Below are positions 22,734 through 35,700 of a DNA stretch of 64,000 nucleotides, piece after piece. The notes beneath the pieces are model-generated. The model had not been told where the DNA came from. It saw only the letters and a list, made by a program, of their open reading frames with translations, and did no database searches. The stretch spans positions 5,566,839-5,630,838 of the forward strand of contig NC_018395.1 of NCBI RefSeq assembly GCF_000208865.1, written 5' to 3'. The translations under genes and the position numbers were made by a program. The stretch's first letter is position 1. The number at the start of each line of letters is the position of its first letter. The stretch comes from Neospora caninum Liverpool (Eukaryota; Apicomplexa; Conoidasida; Eucoccidiorida; Sarcocystidae).

Positions 22734-24653
22734 CGTTGCGAGAGAGCCGACTTTGTCTCTTGCCATCCTAAGTGAAAACAGCCAGGAGAAAGAAGCCAGT
22801 CTGAGAGCGACAGTTAGAGCGTATGACAGGTGATTCTAGCTGTTCGTAAGAGACGTAGAAGGAAATGTATTTGGAGGAGAACTGGCGGCACGCCCGTGTT
22901 TACTCCTGTAGTTTGACAGTCGCCGACCAAAAAGATGGGACACCTTTTGACCGTTAGCAGCGACCAACCAAATGAGACGAGAAATCGTGATTTTTCTGGT
23001 TTCTAGAACGAAGGATAGCGTGTGCATTTCTCGATGTTCGTGCGGTTGATCCAAAAAAACACAGAGGCGAGAAAGGCCAAGGAAAAGCCATGCGTCTTCC
23101 TAGCGTAAGTCGTTCGGTGTGCATAAATCTCAGATTATCGCTACTGTCGTTCGAGTGTGTCATCTTTGTCTCCCAGTCCAGAGTCCAGCGCAGAGTGATT
23201 TCTTTTCCACGTTTACAATTCGCGTCGTCGAAAAATTGAGCATAGAAAACAAACATAAATTGCGTGCAGGGAAACGGCCGGAACGTCTTTAAAATTCGAG
23301 CACTACCATAAGCGTAGAGGTTCGTGCCGTATACGTTGCTTCTCCTAGCAGTGTCAATCTATTTTTTGCAGTGCGGCCGTTATTCGTGTCTAAGTCACAA
23401 AGTAACTGCCAATGCAAGTGCTACAAACTCAGTTTAAGAAATGACGTTGTTGGAAGCGCGCCGGTGTCCTCTGTGAGATGGTGACTAGCAGCTCTCGTAA
23501 TATCGTTAAATCTTTCAAGGCCTATTCTTTTGTGTAAAGCTCCATTGAGGATTTTGTGCCTTCTGCAACGTACGTTCAGTGTAGTTCTCTCCTTGTGTGA
23601 ATCGAGGGGTTTAGGGAACCGTGATTGTTGAACGAATAATCCCTATGCTCTGGTTGGTGCTTCTCAACTACGAAACGTAAATTCCCGAGCACGTACCTTG
23701 GTCTGTTCATGCATATTTTATGGCATCTCCCTGTAAACATGGAGAAGACATGTTTTCTTGATTCATGCCTTCGATGTCAACGATGGTGGCTCGACGTATG
23801 TTTCCTTTTCGAAGGTTGCAGCGCCGCAGTTCTCAGAGAGGAACTGTGTGTAGCTCTTGCGTGTGTGAAGTGTCGAGCAGACGGAAGGGAATTAGCGATT
23901 TCGGTTTACATGTAGTGGACGACGTCGTTTGCTTGTTTCACTGGGGGACGCGGAAGCTCGTTTTACGTCGTGAAACAAGCTCGACTTGTTCTTCGGGGTG
24001 TCAGTCGGCGCAGGTGAACTGCGTTCGGGGTACCTGGGGGGCGTTCGGACTGCGGTGTGTCCTGTTCAGCCTCAGGCGTAATTCCCTTGGCAACAGTTGA
24101 GATATCTAGTGTTCTTGGAAGTACCGTAAGGTAGACGTACGTATTCCTACTTCCACTTCCCTACGTTTCTATGTAAGTATCCGCTAAGTTTTCTTTACTT
24201 TGGTTCCTGTTCCCAATGTACTGGTCATCAGAAGTCACAGGGTGGGGGTTTCTCCCTGTGCTAATGTGACTGGTGTGTCTGCAGGTTTGAGACATCGGGG
24301 GCCTTTTGAAATCATCAGTATAACTAGCCATTACGACCTAGGCACACATATGCACCCACGTCTTTGTCACGATGCACACGTAGGCGTATTTCCCTTTGTC
24401 TCGCTAGTTGTGCGAATGTACATATATACAGAAATATATGGATACGTTGAAACACGCTATGTTGGTGTTTCTATTCTGTTCCATGCGTTTAGCCTCTACG
24501 CAATAAGTATTTCCCTCGTCTTTCCAGCTTCCGCCCCCTGTAATAAAAAAGCCACCGAAACGTGCCTCTTCGTATGCAAAAAAAATTGGTTGTACTTCTT
24601 CCCCTACTTTTTCCCGGTTGTCCTCGTGACGAGCTGACAAACAAATAATCGCC

Positions 24654-27600
24654 ATGGACGTGTCTGCTCTGGTAGAAATGATCAGCAATCCCGGGCCACT
24701 TCTCGCCCTAGGCTGCTTCGTCGTGTGCTGGACTTGTGCCTTGCTGCTTCGCCTTCTATGGGCTGCAATAGCGGCTCTGCTGCTGCGAGATTGCGACTTA
24801 GCTACCAAACTGCTTCCCGAACGAAAAGGCTACTGGAAAAATAGGGTCGCTTGGATCACCGGTGAGAAGGCAACGAGCCGGATCAAAAGAAAGTAGATAT
24901 TTAATTGTGACACATGCGGATTTATATCTTGGATAAACACCACAGAGATACATATATACATAGATACATACACATATTCATTCATTCATACATACATGCA
25001 CCTCCTTGCTGGTCGCGTAAGGCCACATTCATCCTTTTCATCGGAAGATGCAAACGTGAGGATTCATGTCGGCATATATTCATGTGCGCATGCGTATTTA
25101 TCCAGTAGATATACCATCGATTCTATTGATGTGGGTGGAAGCAAAATAAATGCATGCTTGCTTATATCTCGGCCAGTCGATCCGCCTGTGCATTTCAAGG
25201 AGACTATGCTTCGCTTTTTCATCTGCCGAAAAGACATTTGTCAACGGTAGCCGATTGCGTACTGAACCCACTTTTATATACGTGCGTGCGCGCACCTGTG
25301 TTCAGTGCATTTTCGTATCTAGACATACGCAGTTACATTGACGTCCCGCCGCCGTGTTTTTGTTTTCAGGCGCCTCGAGTGGAATCGGCCTGAGTCTGTG
25401 CCGGTTGCTCGCAACCAGGCGTTGCTCCATTATTATCTCCAGTAGAAAAGAAGAAGATTTGCTTAAAGCTCGTGACGATGCCATCGCGTACAGCCAGCGA
25501 CTTGGAATTAAACGATCGCCAGAAGACTTCCTCCTTCTCCCCTTCGACATGAAGAAACCGGAATCCTTTCGTGGCGTTGTGGACGAAGGACGAAAGTGGA
25601 AGGGCAGGATTGACATTCTCTTCAGCAACGCAGGTACGAAAACGTCGGAAACCAGAGCACATATATAGAGGAAGGATGGTCCTGCCTGCGTCGCTCCCAC
25701 ACCTGCGTATAAATTCCGGTTGCCATTGTCTCCTGTCTCTCCCATGCTTTTGCGTGCCTCTTGTTTCCACGATTCGGCCACCTTGGGGTCACTGTCCCCC
25801 TTTCTCTCGGCTCCTCACCATCCTCTCTTGGCTCAGGCGTTGCGTGTCGAGGAGTGATGCTTCCATCTTCAATTGACAACGAAATCCTGCAAGTGAATCT
25901 CCTCTCCCAAATGGAGTTCGTGAAGCTCATCGTTGCTCGCATGATTCAACAGCAAAGTGGGCACGTCATTTTCACCAATTCGATGAGCGCCAGAATCACG
26001 CTCGGAGGCCGGACCGCTTACAGCACAGCCAAAGGGGCTCTTTTGAATTTTGCCTACGGACTCTCGCGTAGGTCACGTCAGCCCGAGAATGAGCTAAAGA
26101 AACAAACGTTTCTCGAAAAGCAAACCAGCTTGCTGTCCTTTTCTGCACTCCTCGATCACATGCCCCACGCACATGAAGCACATGCCTCTCTCTCGATTAG
26201 TACATACATGCGGATATCTGAGCGTATGACGCTGCGTGTATATATTTGTATGCGTATGTGGCTGGAGCTGGGTATTGATTTGGCGCATGGCGCATTCAAG
26301 TGAGTAAATGGTATTCATGCGCATGCATTCCTGTGTGCACGGGCATTGGCGTCATATGTGTGCTCACATACCCAGGTTAAAACAAACGCACACGCTTGCG
26401 TTACCATGCAGTGGGTTTCACATTCTTGAATACATCAACATACATGTGTACCTGGACAAGTTAATGCATTTTCATAGCGACCTGAGAAGGGTCCACGATA
26501 CGACTGTCCCCTAGTCTTGCTTTAAAAATTTCGTGATGCCTGATTGCGTCTCGTCTGTTTTTTATGTTATCTGACTGCGTAGGAAGCACCGCTGCCTCCT
26601 TGAGTTCCCTTTCTACTCCGCATTCTGTGTCTCAGGCGAACTTAGAGGAATGGCAAGCCCCGTGCGTGTCACCACAGTCCTGCCCGGCTACGTCCGAACG
26701 TCGCTCTGCGATCGGGAGCTCTACGCCGATGGAGCGATTCCCAAAGGCGTCCACGTCGCCGAAGACATTCGCACGGGTATGTCCCGGCAGTCTATAAACT
26801 CGCAGAGAAATCGAAGAAGGGCCGGTTTCGGTGGGAGCTCGGCAGATATCAGAAGAACGTGTAAGAACAAACATACAGTGGAAACCAACGGCGATTGCTC
26901 CCAATCGGGTCAGCCGCCAAACCACCCATACAGTCGCAAATCGTCTACATCTGGGATACGTCATAAACCAGTACAGGAGCCTAAACGCGAGGGAGAAAGT
27001 TCGCAAAAGTGGGCCCGACGGAAACAGGATTTGCGCTTCACCAAGTTACGGGGGTCCCGTCTATATCGGTGTGTTAGGGTTTCTTTCCACTTAATAAATG
27101 TCCCCGAGCTTGTCCGCTCTTTCTCTCCGTCTATTCGCTTCCGGTGTGGCTTGTATTTGAGACGTTCGGCATTATGTAGCTCTGCTGCGTCTGTCAGGAT
27201 GCGCGTTCACTTTTTGCTCGTTCGCTGCTGTTGCTTCTCCCGTCTTTGCGCGCTCGTTCCAGGTCTCCCCTCGGACCGAACTGCGGAGTTGATGCTCCGT
27301 GGCAGCTCTAGGGGACTCGCCGAAATCTGGGTCGGAAAGAATCCAGATCTTTTCTACATGTACGCCATGTACTACGTGCCGGAGATCGCCAACTTGGCGG
27401 TTGACTACGGGGCCAGTTCCTACGCGCGAAACATCGAAGAGGAAATCCGACAGCGGCGCTACGTCGCGCGCAGCGCTCGTGCCCCTAGCGCGCCTGGACA
27501 GCCGCCCGTCGACAAGCGAGGCGCCGGGTTCAAGAAGCGAAAGGCATCTGGAGATTCTGCCCTTTCTGAACCTTTCTGTTCGCCGCGTACGTGTCCCCCT

Positions 27601-28029
27601 GGGCTGAAGCAACGGGACGATGACGCATCTCCAGCGTCGGTACCCGACGAGAAGGGGTCACAGGCAGGCGAAGAGGACAGAACCCGCGGCGGTTCGCTTC
27701 CACCTGCGAAGGACGGGATCGTAGCAACTGAATCGGAAGCTCAGAAATCGAACATTTTTCCGGGAGCACCTGGCCCGTTTGGGACCGTCGCCAACGCGAT
27801 TTCAGACGCCGTCAGTCAACTGGGCAGATTCGCTTCCATGGGGTCTGACACCACGCACGACGATGAGGAACAGACCAATGGGGGAGCTGTGCGGAAGCGA
27901 AGGAGTTTCGGGATTGATGAGAATGGGTTTGGTGGAGAAAGTACAGGCCGAACAGCAGACGCAGGAACAACTCGTACACAGAGCTCGGCCAGCGGCAAGG
28001 GACAAACTAACGCGGCTGTCAGCGGCTAA
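24654..28029 (+). CDS. Membrane-anchored short-chain dehydrogenase/reductase
   Basis: Five exons: 24654-24861, 25370-25633, 25837-26067, 26636-26776, 27263-28029, giving 536 residues with all phases consistent. Residues about 12-48 form a hydrophobic N-terminal anchor. The Rossmann cofactor motif TGASSGIG is at 69-76 and the NAG motif is at 156-158. The catalytic set is complete: N178, S206, and Y219-STA-K223 in GGRTAYSTAKGALLNF. PGYVRT follows the active site. This matches classical NAD(P)-dependent SDRs of the DHRS7 type on the ER or another membrane; the substrate cannot be told. Relatives end near residue 330, but this one continues with about 200 extra hydrophilic residues rich in Ser, Gly, Arg and Asp and without domains. 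The TGASSGIG motif is split by intron 1, which helps confirm that junction. A 3-ketosphinganine-reductase role is less likely because no C-terminal membrane segments are seen. Confidence 0.95.
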
Positions 28030-29759
28030 TCGAGAGAAAGCACATCCTTATCTGGAGAAGAGCAGGGGAAAAGAGAGGCAGGCCGAATGAACACAGAAAA
28101 CCCAATAAAAACCGCTACGAAAGGATCAAACACTAAGCGGAAAGGTGAGGGTGGGGACGCGGTAAAAGCAGCTTTGCATCCGACGAGAGGGGACGAAACT
28201 GATGAAAATGATCGAGGGGTATAGAACAGCACACCAAGGCTAGTACGCGCAGTGAGAGGGACGGGTGACTGGCTGCTGGAAAGTCGACACGCTAAAATGA
28301 GAGAAAAGCCGGGCAGGATTCCAACTGTTTTTGCCGTTCCAAGAAAAAAAGGACACACGCCGAAACAGCGGCACCACGTCTTACTGTCAACAGGAGAGAC
28401 ACTTGCTGATGCTTGTCAACAAACAAGAAGGGAGCGCGAGCTAGGAAGCGCCAGTCTTTTGCATGAGACAATCGTGCGAAGTTGTAGAGAGAAGAAATCG
28501 AGCAAGAGAGTCGAACCCCAGAACGTGCTGAGAAACACCATCAGCACTGGAGAGAGTGTTTCTACGAGACGGGAAAGAGAAGGCAGCTGTAAAAACCCAC
28601 AGAGAAGAGACACCAGACAGCGCCTGTCATGCACTTGCAGAAACGGTTTGTCGCATTACAGTGAATATGCATAGAAGCAAAATCTTCTTCTTCCCTAGGA
28701 TTCCCTTAAGCAATCCTCCATCCACTCAGGCCCTTGGCGAAAAATTCTGTTGGCTCTCTAAGAAGCAAGTGAACGTATCTACGTGCCTGTGTGGTTGTGT
28801 TAGGACGCATCAACATGCGAGTCAGAGCGAGTCTATGTGTGGAAGATGACTTTGTAGCACTTCTATAAGTGGTTATGTCTAGATTTGTCATGAAGGGATG
28901 TGCACGCCCTGAAGGTGGATATGAACGTTGCCGCTGCAGCCCTACTCCTGCGCCACATCGTGACCGCCTGCCGCGTATGGAGAAATGGTGCGAATAACCC
29001 AACACGGCAACCAGCGGACTCGATAAATCAATATATGCATACATATATACATATATATGCGAAAGGTGATTGGGAAGTAGACAAAACGTTGGACATATAC
29101 GTAAACCACCAGCTGATTCTCAGAATGCATGACCAGGTAAAGCCACTCACTAGGATCTCAGGTACAACAGCGCGACACTTTTGTGAGTAGAGACATCCAC
29201 GCTTATTAGAGTCCATAGAGAGCGATAAGAGCTTGCCAGCGTTCTCACTCCTGAAAAGGAAACTCCCTCGCGGCCACAAGAATCACGACGGGCAGACACG
29301 GAAATACAGTATCAAAGCGCATCCGTTCTTTGCTAGAACACAGTTGTAATTAAAACACTTTGTGCCGAGATAAACGCACACTTGGTGTCACCATACACAA
29401 ACATATACACGCAATTATGTATATATGCATGCACACGAACAAATACATACAAAGATAAATACATGTCTCTGTTGATCCCTAGACAATGGGCAAAAGATAA
29501 CCATGTTGCATCGATATCCCGAATGTAGAGAATTTGAAAATAAGACTTGCTGTCACAAATATAAAAGAAAAACCATCGACGCGTCTATGGGAACGTGGAA
29601 ATGCAAGCGAAACCAAACGTGGATTTGTAAGTTAATAAATATACTCACCAGTATATGTTATCGTGAAATCTTCCGGAATAGCAGGAACACTAGTTTGCCG
29701 TGTGGAGCGAGGAGCATATATATATATATATATGTACCTTCTGCTCTACGGATATAGCT
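28030..29759. other. Convergent intergenic region (3' UTRs)
   Basis: This 1.7-kb space separates the ends of the plus-strand SDR gene and the minus-strand CRAL-TRIO gene. It carries A-rich stretches and an (AT)n run near 29716-29733. Open frames are shadow-like and no gene is supported. Confidence 0.5.
29716..29733. repeat. (AT)n microsatellite
   Basis: Perfect AT run just past the stop codon of the CRAL-TRIO-GOLD gene, probably in its 3' UTR. Confidence 0.85.
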
Positions 29760-32700
29760 TTATTGCGCAGATAAACGAAGGTAGCTGAATCGAGGCGAAC
29801 TAGTTTCGCTTCGCTTGTGCGGATCCACCAGTTTGCGGCGCAACCGCGCAGGGACTACGCGGCCGGTTACCATCGCGTTTGTCGATGACGAATTGACACG
29901 GTAAGCAGGAACAGTCTTGGGAAATAAAAGAGAAGCCAGCAGAACAACGTCACGATACAAAACGGCGAAGAAAGAATCAGAAAGTCGGCAGGAACGTAAT
30001 GCCCACAAGAGGTCCGATTCTACGGAAAACATAGGGAACTGGTAACAGCTTCTCTTCTTTCGTGTCTGCTTTGACTCGTGGAAAAGAGGCAGAGGCCCCT
30101 CGAAGTTTTGCTTTTCGAGAAAAACCAACTGTCTCCCTTCTGCTTTGTCATCTGTTATCCAACGTCCCGTCCGTCTTTCAAGGTGCAATGGTGGTGTTGA
30201 GGGAACCTTGATGGCGTCACAGATATGCTCAACCGCCTCGCGGAAATCACGACGAGCTGAACTGGTCTTCAGTCACATCGACTTCTTCGACGACAGCCAA
30301 GTTGAGGGTCGACACCTGAGCCTACGTAAACAATGTGGGCGCAGCGGCCTCGAGACTTTGCTGAAAGACATAAATAGACAGCCATTAACAAGTGGACTGT
30401 TTTATATGTATTGATGCGCCTGTGATTGTCGCAAGAGATATAGCCCCGTCGGTACCTCCGTAGCACTTCTGAACCGATATGTAGGCATCTCCTCATCCGT
30501 ATTACTGTCGGCTTCACTATCTCTGAGGGCCCTGGCATCGCTGTGTGTCTGGCGTATCCTCGACATTTCCTGAAAACAGGGGGTGGCGGACAATCTTGAT
30601 CCTTGCTCCTTACTTTGTAGAAAACTGTCCGGGAAGAGAACAAACCCCAGGAGTTATCGAAAACAAGAGAGACCGTGCCGTCTTCGTCGGCCTTCATGGA
30701 CCCTCGAACCACTCTAAACACAAAAGAAAAGAGAGACGAGCGGGCTCGTATGAAAATGCAGTGCTCGCCATGTCGATTCAACATCCTCAAATCCTGAAAT
30801 CGACAACGTCACTTGACCACGTCAGCGCGGTCCAGTAGGTTTCTATCTACTACTGAACATACACGAGTGCATATCTCTCTTGACGCTCGACACTGTCTTT
30901 CCGCATAATGCACCTGCCGACCTACAACATATCCGCGTACTCGCAGCCAGTCGCGCACACCCAAACTCTACACATATACACCTGCACACGGCTATCCCAG
31001 AGGGATATCGATAGAGTTATCCGCTGGAAACTGTCGCTTACTGATTTCCTTGGTGTTTCTTCATATCCAGTATAGAACGTTCCTCACCCCCCGCCTGCAA
31101 GCAGACGCAGTTATGGTGGCAAGCAGACGACAGAACCATATATAGGCATAAAGGAAAAACAGTTAAAAATATATCTATATCCGTGTGCATCCAACGCGCT
31201 TGCGGTCCTCATAAAAACGTACGGTTGCTAGCCACATAGCCACTTTTTGATTCCCTTGGAAATTCCTCGAGGGCCGCTGCCGTCGCTTTTTTCAGGTTCA
31301 AAGCTCACCTCAGGGCGCCACTTGACTTGGAAGCACACGTCGTGGTCAAAAAGTACCCAGGCCCACGAAAGGCAGTGCCCTTGGGGGACCTGGACATGGA
31401 CACAGCAGAGACAGAGAATCAGACAAGACCAGGACAACGTAACGCGATCCCTCTCTCCTACAGGCCACCCGCAAACAGGACGACCAGACGCGGGGCACAG
31501 AGGACGCGGCTACCTAGCCCCCCACTTGAAGGATGAGCAGAGAAATTGTAACCACGGCAAGTAGAAGTATATCCTAAAGGTGACTCCATCGCTGTGTTTG
31601 CCTGCGTGGACTCGTTATTGAACGGCGGCGAGTGTATCCCCATGGAGAAGCACATCGCTGTTCGGCAGCAAGATTCGTAAGTGCCTGACGCTTGGCAAGA
31701 GGCAAATCAATATGCTAAGGTGCATGACATATTTGTTAATTTCTGCGCTCAATCGATAACAGCAAGCCTCTGGACACAAATAAAAGCCACACCAAAATAC
31801 GCACACATCTGTGAGAGGCTAGGTCTCCACCTGCATCGATCCGTCTCTCCCAGCACCCGTTTACAGCTATCAGGGGAATGCGTGTTCCGACTCGCGGGCC
31901 AGATCCTGGAAAAAAGCTCAATCTTGCAGTTGAAACTCCTATTCTGGTGTGCTCTATAAACAGTCAACTCCTTTCTGTAGTCGTCCGCGCTCCGGCCTTT
32001 GCTTTCTCCCTCGCGGCCCTACCTCAATCTGAACTTGTTCGCGGCGCCGCGCTCCAATCTGAAGTATTGAGTGACCCCCTCCAAGACGAGCCGACCTGAG
32101 AAGATGCACAGACACACGCCACGCCTTTTGCCGGTGTCTTGACTTCCAAAAGATGCACTGCTGGAAGGAACGACGTGCCGTCTCTACAGAGCGCTGTACA
32201 TACTCCGGACAGGCATCGGATGATGCCTGTCCCGAGTATATACACATGTGTGCAGAACCTACACGAAAGAACACACACTTTTCCCGTGGGGAGAGACAAG
32301 CAACCACGAACACAAAGTTCAGAAACAGATCCACAAGCTCGCGCCACAAAAAAGCGCATGCATACAGAGACATAGGCAGATACATGAACGCATACCTTTT
32401 CTGTAAACGCGTTCATGCATACACGAGTTGAACACACTGAGGCGACAGATCTAGGGAATCGGTTTCGTCGCTCATCTCGTGTCCTGTCTGTGCGAACGTT
32501 TGGAGGTATGGGAAGGGTTGGATGGTGCCTTACAGAAGTTCAACTTTTGAGTATGTACGGATGCCTGCTAGAGGCGAAGTGCATATTCCCCCGAGAGAAG
32601 GGGGAAGAGACGCGGGATCGATGTATTTGTGTAATTCCGTCGCGTAGTCGCTCTCTGGGAAAGGAAACAGGACAAACGTGAAGCACAGAGCCCATAGCAG

Positions 32701-35700
32701 TGGAGAGACCCGAATGCTCAAAATGATCGACGGTCCCTGAAGCGAGACCTCAAGTCACCCCTTCGGTCCACAAACAAATGCCGGGTCGGAATTTCGACAC
32801 TCCGCTGCCTCAGTTTCGCAGAGCTTCCCAGATTACGCCGAAGTGAGAGTGACCCCAAAGACGGGTTACTCCCTATAGAATGTTCCTCTGTGTTCATATG
32901 GACCTTTATGCACATGTATACATGGACATTAGGAATGCATGCTCGAATAGGATTATGTACAACGAAGGCGGCGCAGCGTTGCAGTTCCTCGAAAAGACTT
33001 ACCAAGGAGGTGGATTTTGGAGACAGTCCGCTCCTTTAGCCAGCCTTGGAGTGTCCCCCAGACGGCACTGAAGAGGCGCGGTGTGTTGATGAAGAAGATG
33101 TGACTTAAGGACTCGGGATAGTTCTCGCTCGTCACGTAGATGAGCTGCCGGAGGATTCTACCAAGCGCAAAGGCAAACCAAAAAGAGAAAAGAAAAAAAC
33201 CTAGAGAAGACGAAAGACGAGCGAAAAACAGTGCAGACCGGCTGTTCGTTTGAAACCGTCTGAGATAAAGAACAGTCGGTCAGTAGAGATCTACCCGTCG
33301 GGGCTGCCGGTGCCCGAGCTCACCCCAGCGCGTGTCGATTGATGGACCTCGCAGAGAGGCCTTCGAGATCGATAATGGAGGTCGCCTGGACCAACCGCCC
33401 TCTTTGGCGTGACAACCTGTTTAAACAAAGAAATCGAGGAGCGTCGGCGCGCGCTCTCAGGACACAGTGGCCTCCCCAACGGAAGCCGCCGAAAAAACGA
33501 ATACCCGCGCTATATAGCGTTGTGTCTCTTCTAGTTACTCTGCGGTCCTTTCCTGCACCAGAGGCGTGTTCATAGCAATGAAGCCACGCATATCCTTCCA
33601 CGTCTAACTCTTGACCTCTCAGTCTCCGTCGATACATACACACTGGGAAAGACGCACATATGCAAATGTGCGGGCGGGCGCCGACCACGCTGTACAGGTC
33701 TACACTTATCCCCGACACCGATCTGTGTTGGGTGCGGAAACAGATGTACCCTGACAAACGCGAAAAGACGCAGAGAGCGTGACAGTGCGTGGAGGTACGT
33801 GGCACAGAGTAGCCGCGGGAGGTTTCTGAGTCGCGAGACAAGCAGCTTCTTTGCTGGGCCCCCGACGTGCCTGTCAAGAAGAATGTTGCGAAATTCCAGC
33901 TGGTAGCAATGCCACTTTAAGAAGAGATCCTCAGACAACTCCTCGAAAAGGCGTCGCTCATCGAGAAGACCTGATAAAAACAAAGCGAGAGAGGAAGCGC
34001 GTGAGTCAAACATAGCGGGGACGAGCCGCTGTCTCAGAACTTGCCTTTCAGTGCGTTACTGCCGTCCCTTCGAAACGTCGATAGCCGTACCTGGCCTCGC
34101 CACTGTGATGATGTTCCCCTCTCTGTCCAGGAGAATTTCCGGTTTGTGGGTTGAAGCCACAGAAGAGAGAAAAGATTCAGGCGGCGATGCAAATTCCTTT
34201 GAACACCCAGAAGGCATGCAAGCAACGGACGAGTCAGGCGACGAAGAAGACGACGTCAAGGACGAAGTGGAGATGGAGGACGAAGCAGAGGTAGAGGAAG
34301 ACGTAGTCGACGAAGCCAAAGCGAGACGGCAAAAGAGAACCTCCTCTTCGTCTCCTCTGTTTGCCACTCCCTTCGATTCGTCTCCGGTATTTGTCTCAGG
34401 TACAAACGAGAATCCCGCTCCCTCGTTCGTTGCCTGGTCTTTCGAGGTTGTACTGCTGCAGGCGCGAGATTCAGGTGAGCACGGGACAAGTTCCGTGGAG
34501 ACTGTCTCGCTGCGCTCTTCGTTCCCATCAACTGTCTTGAAACACCCCTCTTCAGCGCCAGCCTGATTTGGCGCCGACGTGCGAAGAAGTTGATTGTTTG
34601 GAAAATTCCGCGAAACTGCGGCGTGTCCCACTGCAGTTTCCGGGGACAACGGCAGCACCATCTCCCGCTGAAAAAAGACACACGTCACGCGGATCGCATG
34701 CGCGGGCATGTGCGTTAGACTGTGCGTCTGTGAGATGTAGGGGAGCCCAGCGGATCCGTCTCCAGCTAATCACCCGCATATATACATTCATATAAACATA
34801 GGTGGGAGTCGTTGCGTGCGCAGAAGCAGGATACTTACGAGAATATAGTCACGCATGGCGGTGTCGATCTTTTGCGATATTCGCCACATGACGTGCCGTC
34901 TGTAGGCAATAGCGGCTTCGTTGACATCAAAATCGTAGCCCTGAAGGAAACGGAAGAGTCGGTAGGTTCCCGCGAGTTCCGCGACCTCCAGGGAAAACAG
35001 TTCTTCGGGCGCTTGAGCGTCGATCTCCCCCGACCGCGTTTGCGCAGCCGTCAAGTCCCCAGTGGAACCTGAACGCGGTCGAGAGGACGCCCTCATCTCC
35101 GAGAGCACTGTCCGTCGAATATCGTGTGCGATCTCGATAAACTGGTACAACGCCTCGACCCTCTCGGGTGTAGGGCCGCTCTGGAGGAAGAACGGCGGCA
35201 GGGGTTCGTGAAGGAATGCCGAGAGAGAACCTTTTGTGTCTGTCTCGGTTGCGCGTGGCACGCACGCACCCCACGTTTCTCCAGCTCCGTTTCCACTGTT
35301 TTTCCGCACCCGGTCCAACGCGCTGGAAGAAGACGCAGATGAAGACCACGACGGGAGGTTTGGCGCAGAGCGCAATGACGCTGGATCCGGAGAGACGGGG
35401 GAAGACGAGGAAGAGGACGCACCAGGTGACGAGTCACAAAGCGACGACTCGTAAGGCGACAAGTCAGAATGCGACGCACGCTCCGGTGCCGCTGAAAAAC
35501 GGCGTTCCGTTCCAGGGCTTCCGAGGGGCCGCAGGCCGTCCGCCATTGGCGACGGCATCGGAGAAGGAGGCGATGACTGGCTAGTTACGAGTGGAGACAG
35601 ATCGAGAGTGACGGCGACAAATGGCTCTGTCGTGAACGACAGCGTCCGATTCGGCCTGGCCTGCAGACCACACCCCTTTGCAAGTGCTTGCTTTGACTGG

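Larger units (their letters stand above)
21663..24653. other. Intergenic, 3 kb, STEEP1 to SDR
   Basis: This tandem plus-strand interval should hold the STEEP1 3' UTR and the SDR promoter. It contains a run of 13 G at 22520-22532 and one short plus-strand frame with good composition at 22584-22733. No domain-bearing frame is seen on either strand. Confidence 0.4.

Noticed and set aside
28500..28530. tRNA-like T-arm (GGGGTTCGACTC on the minus strand).
   Set aside because: The five-base T-stem does not pair, and no anticodon arm or acceptor stem is found around it.
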